A stretch of DNA of 10,967 nt from an uncultured Bacteroidales bacterium (lineage in GTDB: Bacteria; Bacteroidota; Bacteroidia; Bacteroidales; P3): the NCBI GenBank assembly GCA_947097635.1, contig CAMURW010000025.1, positions 1-10,967 on the forward strand. Direction: 5' to 3'. The position numbers were made by a program, and so were the translations under genes. This document shows positions 1 through 5,651 of the stretch, piece after piece. The notes beneath the pieces are model-generated. The model saw nothing but the letters and a program-made list of their open reading frames with translations, did not search any database and was not told where the DNA came from. Within the stretch, counting starts at the first letter, position 1; each line of letters opens with the position of its first letter.

Positions 1-101
1 AACTCCTTGCAGAGCTGGCGGAAAGGCAGGTCCGTGACATCGTCCATCGGCGACAGCGCCACGGGAAACTCGCCCACTTCTACGTTACCAATCTTTACCA
101 T
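1..101 (-). CDS. dusB: tRNA-dihydrouridine synthase, N-terminal fragment (gene runs off the left edge)
   Basis: Reading leftwards from an ATG at 101-99 gives 33 codons with no stop before the window edge. The peptide contains PVALSPMDDVTDLPFRQLCK, the usual start of the TIM-barrel of FMN-dependent tRNA-dihydrouridine synthases, which reduce uridines in the tRNA D-loop in the cytoplasm. The segment 'SPM-D-VTD--FR--C' is the family's FMN-binding first strand and loop. The conserved catalytic Cys and most of the protein lie outside the window, so choosing DusB over other Dus paralogues rests on similarity to Bacteroidota proteins only. The gene is divergent from cdd, with 66 nt between the two start codons. 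A possible promoter box at 116-109 would leave almost no 5' leader. Confidence 0.82.
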   Translation of the reverse strand, partial: MVKIGNVEVGEFPVALSPMDDVTDLPFRQLCKE

Positions 102-108
102 GATGACA

Positions 109-116
109 CAATATTA
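109..116 (-). promoter_or_regulatory. Possible -7 box for the dus gene
   Basis: On the minus strand this reads TAATATTG, matching five of the six fixed positions of the Bacteroidota -7 element TAnnTTTG. Its end is 7 nt from the dus ATG, so transcription would start at or next to the start codon. No convincing -33 TTTG lies about 20 bp upstream, so the call is weak. The same DNA also reads TATAAT, which is easily found by chance in AT-rich sequence. Confidence 0.25.
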
Positions 117-154
117 TACGAAAGACTGCGTAATTTATTGTGGAAAAAGAAGAT

Positions 155-162
155 TACCTTTG
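155..162 (+). promoter_or_regulatory. Candidate -7 box (TACCTTTG) of the cdd promoter
   Basis: TACCTTTG matches all six fixed positions of the Bacteroidota -7 element TAnnTTTG. The upstream AT-rich stretch TTTATTG (134-140) could supply the -33 element, although the spacing is shorter than ideal. Only 5 nt separate the box from the ATG at 168. The usual box-to-start distance would put the transcript's first base on or beside that ATG. Confidence 0.5.
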
Positions 163-167
163 CCACT

Positions 168-638
168 ATGCAAGAAAAGACCTTATCCATCAACTATCAA
201 GAATACGCGTGCATGGAAGAGCTCTCCTCAGAGGACCGCGAGGTGCTGGAACACGCCATCGCCGCCACCTCCACCAGCCACAGCCCCTACAGCCACTTCC
301 GCGTGGGAGCCGCCCTGAAGCTAGAGGACGGCACCATAGAGACTGGCTCCAACCAGGAAAACGTGGCCTACCCCTCCGGCCTCTGTGCCGAGCGAACAGT
401 GATGTTCGGCACTGCGGCGCGCCACCCCGACGTAGCATTCCACACACTGGCCATTGCGGCACGCGGCCCGCAAGGTACCCTCACCGCTGCCAGTCCCTGC
501 GGCGCCTGCCTGCAAGTGATGGCAGAATACGAGAATAAATTCTGCCGCCCCTTGCGCATAATAATGTACGCCGAAGGAGGCAAAATATTTATTTTTCACG
601 GTGCAAAAAGTCTGATCCCATTTGCCTTTTCGATGTAG
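168..638 (+). CDS. cdd: Cytidine deaminase (zinc-dependent, small tetrameric type)
   Basis: Catalyses hydrolytic deamination of cytidine and deoxycytidine to uridine and deoxyuridine in pyrimidine salvage, in the cytoplasm. The 156-residue product has the full family signature: C73-A-E75, where Cys73 is a zinc ligand and Glu75 the proton shuttle, and P-C111-G-A-C114 with the other two zinc cysteines. This three-Cys ligand set is typical of small tetrameric cytidine deaminases. Residues 40-50 (PYSHFRVGAAL) and 62-70 (NQENVAYPS) match the substrate-binding segments, and the C-terminal LIPFAF is also typical. I chose ATG 168 over an in-frame TTG at 138, and over ATG 213, because residues 1-15 resemble the N-terminal extension I recall in Bacteroidota Cdd. 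ATG 213 would still give a compact family-length protein with a 45-nt leader. No clear terminator follows. Confidence 0.93.
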   Translation: MQEKTLSINYQEYACMEELSSEDREVLEHAIAATSTSHSPYSHFRVGAALKLEDGTIETGSNQENVAYPSGLCAERTVMFGTAARHPDVAFHTLAIAARGPQGTLTAASPCGACLQVMAEYENKFCRPLRIIMYAEGGKIFIFHGAKSLIPFAFSM

Positions 639-692
639 TGGTGAACTTTTTTAACATAATAAATAATTAACTGATAACATATTATGGCGTTG

Positions 693-711
693 TGAGAAAA
701 ACTTTTTCGCA
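693..711. repeat. 19-bp imperfect palindrome upstream of the foldase promoter
   Basis: The sequence TGAGAAAAACTTTTTCGCA is symmetric around base 702 with one mismatched pair (695/709). The single-base centre makes a stable RNA hairpin unlikely, so a DNA operator is the more plausible reading. It lies 29 bp upstream of the TATTTTTG box at 741-748, next to where a -33 element would sit. The A- and T-run composition means a chance origin is quite possible. The rest of the 639-806 gap is AT-rich, with no ORF or RNA gene that I can support. Confidence 0.25.
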
Positions 712-740
712 AAATTTATGTTTATGTCCACTATTATTAG

Positions 741-748
741 TATTTTTG
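741..748 (+). promoter_or_regulatory. Candidate -7 box (TATTTTTG) for the PpiD-like foldase gene
   Basis: TATTTTTG matches all fixed positions of TAnnTTTG. A start about 7 nt downstream would give a 5' leader of roughly 50 nt before the ATG at 807. The leader is A-rich just before the start codon, as is common in Bacteroidota. No perfect TTTG is seen at -33; the T-rich segment around 715-723 is the nearest candidate. Confidence 0.5.
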
Positions 749-806
749 CACCTTTAAAATTTTTCACAAAAAACCGAAAATAATAAAAAAGTAAAAATAA
801 ATACAA

Positions 807-2927
807 ATGGGAATTATTGGTAAGATTAGAAAGCATTCGTGGCTGGCGGTAGTCCTGGTGGGCGGTGCCACCCTCGCTTTCATACTAGGTGACTTCACCA
901 AAAACAGAGAAGGTGTACAGGATGCTGGTAGGATAGACGGCAACACCATTACCTACCAGCACTTCGACAACCTCTTTGAGACCACCAAATCGCAGGTGAT
1001 GCGCAGCCAGGGTCTCGCCAGCCTCAATAGCGACCAGGAATACCAACTGAGAGAACAGGTGTGGCAGCAGCTGATGCAGGAGACCCTGTTAGGCGAGCAG
1101 TACGAGCAACTGGGCATCGACATCACCAAGGCCGAGCTCAACGACATGTATGGCGGTGACTTTATTCACCCCTACGTGCGTCAGGCCTTCACAGACCCGC
1201 AGACGGGCGCCTTCAACAGCCAGGCCATCCAGTACTACACCGAGCACTTCAGCGAGCTGGACACCACATACCAGCAGCAATGGCTGGAGATAGAACGCAC
1301 CGTGCGCGAAGACCGCGAGCAGCAAAAATACAACAATCTCATCAGCCAGGCCATGTATGTACCCAAAGCCATGGCACAGAAGATTGCCGACATCAGCGCC
1401 ACCTCCGCTACCGTAAGGGTGGCGGCACTGAGCCTGCAAAACATCAAGGACGAAGAAGCCATGCCCGCAGAAGAAGACTACAAGAACTACTACAACGAGC
1501 ACAAAGCAGAGTTCCGCATCTACGAAGAGATGAGGCAGGTGGACTATATCGTCTTCCCCGTCACCCCCAGCGCAGAGGACATGGCCAACATACAGACCGA
1601 AGCCCAGAAAGCGTGGGCTGAGTTGCAGACCATGGACACCGCCTCGGCACTAGACTTCAGTTTCTTCGTGAACAGCGAGAGCGATGCCAGCTACGACACC
1701 ACGTGGCACAAAACCAGCGAATACCCCAGCCCACTGGACAGCATCATCAGAAGCACTGCGAACCACGGCTACTTTGAGCCGCGCATCATCGCCAACAGTT
1801 GGGTGATGGGACAGGTGAAAGACATTGCCATGCGTCCCGACAGCCTGCGTGCCTCCGCCATCTGGGTGATGAACCAGAGCGCCGGCGGCAACATCACACG
1901 CACCAACGAGCAGGCCAAAGCCATTGCCGACAGCGTGGAAACCAACCTGAAGAACGGGCGCACAACTTGGGAGCAGGCCGTGCAACAGTACAGCGACAAC
2001 AAGGAGAAAAACGGCGACATGGGCTGGGCACTGGACGGTGGCTACGGTTTCTTGAACGAAAGAGTGATAGAGACCCCCGTAGACGGCATCTTCATGATAG
2101 AACACCCCCAGAAATACGGCTACATGATTATTCGCGTCACCGGCAAGAGTGCACCGCAGCAGAAATATCGCGTAGCACTGATCTCCAAGAACATAGTACC
2201 CAGCGACAAGACCGAGAAGACCATCTACAACAAAGCCAATATGTTCGCTGGCCAGAACCGCACACATGCCGCCATGATTGATGCCGCCAAGCAGCAGAAC
2301 CTGCAGGTGCACAGCGACAACATAGCACTGATGAGCCAAAGCCTGCAGGGCGTGCAAAACGGTCGCGAAATAGTGCGCTGGGCTTTCGGGGAAGACGCAG
2401 AGAAAGGCGCTGTGGCAGACCGTGTGTTCAACCCCGAAAACGCCTACGTGGTGTGCGCACTGAAGGACGTGCTGAAAAAAGGCTACGCCACTCTGGACCA
2501 AGCACGCCAGTTTATGGACATGCCCGTGAAAGTGGCCAAGAAAGCCGACGTGGCGTTGGCAAAAGCCGAGAAAGCCTTCAAGGCCTCCAAGGACATCAAC
2601 GCCATAGCAGCACAGCTTGGCACTAAAGTGGACACAGTATCTGACGTGAACTTCAACGGCTATTACTTCGGTGGCTACGGCATGGAACCCAAAGCACAGG
2701 TCACAGTGGCAGTGAACGTCGCCAAGAAGAATAACAGCCTTCTCGCCCCCGTAAAAGGTGCCAGCGGCGTGTACGTCATCCAAATAGACAGCGTAAGCAC
2801 CGGCACCGCCGATGCAGCAGGCATACAGTCCTCCCTGCAGCAAGGCGAAATGCAGAAAGTGCAAGGCATCTTCCGCGCACTACGCATGAAAGCCGACGTG
2901 GAAGACCACCGCGACAAGATATACTAA
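807..2927 (+). CDS. PpiD-like membrane-anchored periplasmic foldase (SurA N-terminal plus parvulin-type domains)
   Basis: The 706-residue protein starts with a short basic segment and one transmembrane helix (about residues 12-29). The rest should therefore face the periplasm, as in PpiD. Residues about 35-180 resemble the SurA/PpiD N-terminal chaperone domain, rich in amphipathic helices. Residues about 345-448 form a parvulin-like domain, recognisable from NGDMGWALDGG at 402-412, the PVDGIF turn at 424-429 and GYMIIRV at 438-444. A second, more diverged PPIase-like region may lie at about 530-665. This family assists folding of outer-membrane and secreted proteins. Both histidines usually conserved in the parvulin active site appear replaced (Ala351, Met440), so a chaperone role without strong isomerase activity is likely. 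The gene ends with tandem stops TAA TAG and is followed by a strong terminator. It appears to be its own transcription unit with a promoter near 741. Confidence 0.88.
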   Translation: MGIIGKIRKHSWLAVVLVGGATLAFILGDFTKNREGVQDAGRIDGNTITYQHFDNLFETTKSQVMRSQGLASLNSDQEYQLREQVWQQLMQETLLGEQYEQLGIDITKAELNDMYGGDFIHPYVRQAFTDPQTGAFNSQAIQYYTEHFSELDTTYQQQWLEIERTVREDREQQKYNNLISQAMYVPKAMAQKIADISATSATVRVAALSLQNIKDEEAMPAEEDYKNYYNEHKAEFRIYEEMRQVDYIVFPVTPSAEDMANIQTEAQKAWAELQTMDTASALDFSFFVNSESDASYDTTWHKTSEYPSPLDSIIRSTANHGYFEPRIIANSWVMGQVKDIAMRPDSLRASAIWVMNQSAGGNITRTNEQAKAIADSVETNLKNGRTTWEQAVQQYSDNKEKNGDMGWALDGGYGFLNERVIETPVDGIFMIEHPQKYGYMIIRVTGKSAPQQKYRVALISKNIVPSDKTEKTIYNKANMFAGQNRTHAAMIDAAKQQNLQVHSDNIALMSQSLQGVQNGREIVRWAFGEDAEKGAVADRVFNPENAYVVCALKDVLKKGYATLDQARQFMDMPVKVAKKADVALAKAEKAFKASKDINAIAAQLGTKVDTVSDVNFNGYYFGGYGMEPKAQVTVAVNVAKKNNSLLAPVKGASGVYVIQIDSVSTGTADAAGIQSSLQQGEMQKVQGIFRALRMKADVEDHRDKIY

Positions 2928-2978
2928 TAGACTGAAACCACGATAGTTTACAGACATTCTGGGCTTCCTAAGCAGCCC

Positions 2979-2996
2979 ATGCTGCCAATGCTGCCA
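2979..2996 (+). repeat. Perfect tandem 9-bp duplication (ATGCTGCCA twice)
   Basis: Two adjacent identical 9-mers lie in the gap between the foldase and the M23 peptidase. The first copy can pair through GCTGC (2981-2985) with GCAGC at 2972-2976. The bases just upstream can instead pair as TGGGCT (2960-2965) with AGCCCA (2974-2979). These two hairpins are mutually exclusive. No function is demonstrated. Confidence 0.6.
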
Positions 2997-3017
2997 ATAA
3001 ACACAATAATATTAACG

Positions 3018-3047
3018 AAGAGGGCGAATGTGGGTTCGCCCTCTTTT
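3018..3047 (+). terminator. Intrinsic terminator after the PpiD-like gene
   Basis: An 11-bp perfect stem (3018-3028 paired with 3035-3045) with a GC-rich core (GAGGGCG/CGCCCTC) encloses a 6-nt loop. It runs directly into TTTT and an AT-rich tail. It is placed to end foldase transcription. It lies only 24 nt upstream of the M23 peptidase start codon, so it may also act on any transcript that enters from upstream. Confidence 0.88.
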
Positions 3048-3071
3048 ATTCATTATTATTAATCTACCCCC

Positions 3072-4019
3072 ATGAAAAAGCTATGGGACACCGCCAAGAG
3101 CCTCCTCCACAGCTTGGGGCATCACAAAGACGACATCACCGACGTGATGAAGAACCGTCACCGCTTTGTGGTGATGGACGAAGAAACATACCGCGAGAAA
3201 TTCTCCTTCCAAATCACCGGCATCAACCTCTTCGTCACCATAGGCGTGATTGTCATCATCTTCGTGCTGCTCACTTTCCTGCTGATTGCCCTCACTCCCT
3301 TGCGCGAACTAATACCCGGCTACACCAATCCCAAACTATCGCAGCAGGCCTTCCAGAACGCCATGACGGTGGACTCGCTGGAGCAGCAACTGACAGCACA
3401 GGAGCAGCAACTGCGCGACATCAAAGCCATCATGATGGGAGAAGACCCCGATGCCGTGCGGCAACGGCAGGACAACAGCCACCACATCGATGCCAAGAAG
3501 GACAAGGCCGACAACAAACGGCCGCCGTACCGGCGCAGCAAGGAAGACTCGCTACTGAGAAAAGAGGTGGAGAACGCCGACAAATACTCGCTGAAAGCAT
3601 CCTCCCCCTCCAGCACCGCCAACAACTACACATCGTCGGAGGCGGTGAACATGCAACTTTTCTTCACGCCGCTGAAAGGCAAGGTGGTGGCATCCTTCGA
3701 CCCCAAAATAAAGCACTATGGCGTGGACATCGCCAGCGCTGCCAATGAAGCAGTGAAGGCAGCACTGGGAGGTACGGTGATTTTCAGCGACTTCACCGTG
3801 GAGACTGGCTATGTGATAGCTGTGCAGCATCCCGGCAACTACATCACCGTGTACAAACACAACAGCGCCTTGCTGAAGCACGAAGGCGACATCGTGCGAG
3901 CCAGCGAACCCATAGCCTACCTGGGCAATAGCGGCAAACTGACCTCGGGACCCCATCTTCACTTCGAACTGTGGCTGAACGGCACAGCAGTAAATCCCCT
4001 GCAGTATATCTCGTTTTAG
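3072..4019 (+). CDS. Membrane-anchored M23 (LytM-type) metallopeptidase
   Basis: The 315-residue protein has a cytoplasmic N-terminus of about 50 residues, one transmembrane helix (about 51-75) and a periplasmic part. Residues 98-118 form a short coiled coil with a seven-residue repeat EQQLTAQ/EQQLRDI, encoded by a 13-bp direct repeat with a 21-bp period. A charged linker (about 125-170) precedes the C-terminal M23 domain (about 196-312). The zinc and catalytic residues look intact: His215 and Asp219 in HYGVD, His263, and His295 and His297 in PHLHFEL. The domain should therefore be able to cleave peptidoglycan cross-bridges, rather than being a degenerate LytM activator. It is followed after 62 nt by dxr with no promoter that I can see between them, suggesting co-transcription. 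From memory, an M23 gene next to dxr is common in Bacteroidota. No TAnnTTTG box fits between the upstream terminator and the ATG. Confidence 0.9.
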   Translation: MKKLWDTAKSLLHSLGHHKDDITDVMKNRHRFVVMDEETYREKFSFQITGINLFVTIGVIVIIFVLLTFLLIALTPLRELIPGYTNPKLSQQAFQNAMTVDSLEQQLTAQEQQLRDIKAIMMGEDPDAVRQRQDNSHHIDAKKDKADNKRPPYRRSKEDSLLRKEVENADKYSLKASSPSSTANNYTSSEAVNMQLFFTPLKGKVVASFDPKIKHYGVDIASAANEAVKAALGGTVIFSDFTVETGYVIAVQHPGNYITVYKHNSALLKHEGDIVRASEPIAYLGNSGKLTSGPHLHFELWLNGTAVNPLQYISF

Positions 4020-4081
4020 ACTTTTCCGAAGCCCTGTGCCGCCCAAGACACCAACATCCACTATCCTGAATAAAAACTCCA

Positions 4082-5239
4082 ATGAAAAATATCGCCATAT
4101 TAGGTTCCACAGGCAGCATAGGGACACAAGCCCTCAACGTCATCCGCCGCCATCGCGACCGCTTCGCAGTGGAAGTGCTGACGGCGGGAGGCAACGCAGC
4201 CCTGCTGGTACAGCAGGCCAGGGAGTTCGACCCCAACACTGTGGTCATAGCAGACAAAAACAAATACCCGCTGGTGAAGGAAGCGCTGGCAGACACCGAC
4301 ATCAAGGTATTCGTCGGCGAAGAGAGCATCTGCGATATCATGGAGATGTCCACCATCGACATGGTGCTGGGTGCCATCGTGGGATTCGCCGGTCTGCGTC
4401 CCATCATGCACGCCATAATGAATGGCAAGAACGTGGCCCTTGCCAACAAGGAGAGCATGGTGGTGGCAGGAGCCCTGGTAACGAAGGCGGCGGCTGAGCA
4501 TCGTGTGGCCATACTGCCCGTGGACAGCGAGCACAGCGCCATATTCCAGAGCCTGGTGGGAGAAGCCGGAGTGTTGCCACAAGGACCCTACGGAAACGAG
4601 ATAGACAAAATACTGCTCACCGCAAGCGGGGGGCCTTTCCTGGGCAAAAAGAGAGAGGAACTGGAGCATGCGACGCTGGAACAAGCACTGAAGCATCCCA
4701 ATTGGAAGATGGGATGCAAGGTGACGATAGACAGTGCCAGCCTCATGAACAAAGGGCTGGAGGTGATAGAAGCCAAATGGCTCTTCGGCGTGGATGCCAA
4801 AAAGATAGAGGTGTGGGTGCACCCGCAAAGCGTAGTGCACAGCATGGTGCAATATCGCGACGGCAGCATCAAGGCACAGATGGGCACTGCCACCATGGAG
4901 ACCCCCATACAATATGCCCTCACCTTCCCCGAACGCATAGAAAGCCACATACCCCGTTTCAGCTTCCTAGACCATCCTCAGCTCACCTTTCTGCCTCCCG
5001 ACACCGATACCTTCCGCTGCCTTCCGCTGGCCTACAACGCCATAGAGAAGGGCGGCAATATGCCCTGTATCATGAATGCGGCAAACGAAGTGGCGGTGCA
5101 ACGTTTCATCGGCGGCAAGCTGCCGTTTCTGGGTATCGCCGACTTCGTGGCCAACACCATGGCGAAAGCCACCTTCTTGCCTCACCCCACCCTCGACGAC
5201 CTCTTCGCCACCGACAGGGCAGTGAGAGAAGCGCTATGA
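4082..5239 (+). CDS. dxr: 1-deoxy-D-xylulose 5-phosphate reductoisomerase
   Basis: Catalyses the NADPH-dependent rearrangement and reduction of DXP to 2-C-methyl-D-erythritol 4-phosphate, the first committed step of the MEP isoprenoid pathway, in the cytoplasm. The 385-residue length is normal. The order of motifs is complete. The NADPH-binding loop GSTGSIGTQAL is at 8-18 and LANKESMV at 120-127. The metal-binding Asp148 and Glu150 lie in PVDSEHSAIFQ. SGGPF is at 182-186, HPNWKMG at 205-211 covers the flexible lid, and NKGLEVIEAKWLF at 223-235 carries the third metal ligand, Glu227. The C-terminal helical domain ends at residue 385. The protein supplies precursors for quinones and the undecaprenyl carrier used by peptidoglycan and LPS synthesis, which fits its envelope-gene neighbours. 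It converges with the MerR-type gene across 28 nt. A weak hairpin (AGGTGG/CCGCCT, 5252-5269) in that gap lacks a U-tract. Confidence 0.97.
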   Translation: MKNIAILGSTGSIGTQALNVIRRHRDRFAVEVLTAGGNAALLVQQAREFDPNTVVIADKNKYPLVKEALADTDIKVFVGEESICDIMEMSTIDMVLGAIVGFAGLRPIMHAIMNGKNVALANKESMVVAGALVTKAAAEHRVAILPVDSEHSAIFQSLVGEAGVLPQGPYGNEIDKILLTASGGPFLGKKREELEHATLEQALKHPNWKMGCKVTIDSASLMNKGLEVIEAKWLFGVDAKKIEVWVHPQSVVHSMVQYRDGSIKAQMGTATMETPIQYALTFPERIESHIPRFSFLDHPQLTFLPPDTDTFRCLPLAYNAIEKGGNMPCIMNAANEVAVQRFIGGKLPFLGIADFVANTMAKATFLPHPTLDDLFATDRAVREAL

Positions 5240-5267
5240 GGACAAGGCTGCAGGTGGTCTGAGCCGC

Positions 5268-5582
5268 CTATAATTCCTCTTTTATAGAGTGCAGATAGTC
5301 CCTCACCTCCTGGAGGTCGGCGATGACTTTTTCCTTGGTGAGGTTGCGCCTGTCGGCGCGCAACTGGTCGCGTACACCATCGAGGGTGTAGCCGCAGCTG
5401 CGGGAAAGATAGATGATGCGGCGAAGCAGTTCGATATCCTCCTTCTTATATTGGCGGTTGCCCTTGCTGCTGCGCGTAGGCCTCAGCTCCTTGAACTGTG
5501 TCTCCCAGTAACGCAACGTGGCGGCAGTCTCGCCAAGCTCGCGCGACACCTCGTAGATGTCGTAATATAGTTTGTCTTCCAT
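5268..5582 (-). CDS. Small MerR-family transcriptional regulator
   Basis: The 104-residue protein begins with a MerR-type winged helix-turn-helix. The HTH is at about residues 6-26 (YYDIYEVSRELGE then TLRYWETQF), the wing includes KGNRQYKKED at 40-49, and a second helical pair follows to about residue 75. Residues 80-102 look like the dimerising coiled coil. There is no C-terminal effector domain and no metal-binding cysteine set, as is usual for the short Bacteroidota MerR proteins often found beside cell-envelope genes. I chose ATG 5582 over an upstream in-frame GTG at 5627 because the fold begins right after it and the upstream residues (PHLLCGITV...) are not MerR-like. It lies 69 nt downstream of lptD on the same strand with no recognisable promoter box, so it may be read from the lptD promoter. 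Its target is unknown; the palindrome at 5604-5627 is one candidate. Confidence 0.88.
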   Translation of the reverse strand: MEDKLYYDIYEVSRELGETAATLRYWETQFKELRPTRSSKGNRQYKKEDIELLRRIIYLSRSCGYTLDGVRDQLRADRRNLTKEKVIADLQEVRDYLHSIKEEL

Positions 5583-5603
5583 GGCAGTAAGGTTTCGGAC
5601 TGT

Positions 5604-5627
5604 GATGCCACACAAGAGATGTGGCAC
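5604..5627. repeat. Inverted repeat TGCCACA-N7-TGTGGCA between lptD and the MerR gene
   Basis: The perfect 7-bp arms are 5606-5612 and 5620-5626, with an additional G-C pair (5604/5627) after a single-base bulge. It ends 22 nt before the MerR start codon. It could be an operator for autoregulation or an RNA hairpin in the lptD-merR transcript. On the minus strand no U-tract follows, so it is not a standard terminator for lptD. On the plus strand TTTT begins only after an intervening CGCCC, which is also a poor fit for a terminator. Confidence 0.4.
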
Positions 5628-5651
5628 CGCCCTTTTATTATTCCACTCACT

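Noticed and set aside
655..686. Inverted repeat CATAATA ... TATTATG with an 18-nt spacer downstream of cdd
   Set aside because: The arms are short, pure A/T apart from the end bases, and widely spaced in a low-complexity region. They are neither a convincing terminator nor a convincing operator.
1650..2864. A 404-codon open frame on the minus strand inside the PpiD-like gene
   Set aside because: It is antisense to a well-supported coding region. Its translation is unusually rich in His, Val, Gly and Cys with no recognisable domain, and it has no plausible start context. It is a by-product of codon bias on the plus strand.
3552..4948. Several long minus-strand open frames across the M23 and dxr genes (191, 232 and 282 codons)
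   Set aside because: All overlap confidently assigned genes with intact catalytic motifs. The predicted peptides show no family resemblance.
5252..5269. Hairpin AGGTGG/CCGCCT at the dxr-merR junction as a bidirectional terminator
   Set aside because: The stem is only 6 bp with one G-T pair and is not followed by a U-tract on either strand. It also overlaps the merR stop codon.
5604..5640. The lptD-merR palindrome as a dxr terminator read through merR on the plus strand
   Set aside because: The T-run begins only after an intervening CGCCC, so the geometry does not match an intrinsic terminator. Such a transcript would also need a roughly 380-nt antisense tail.
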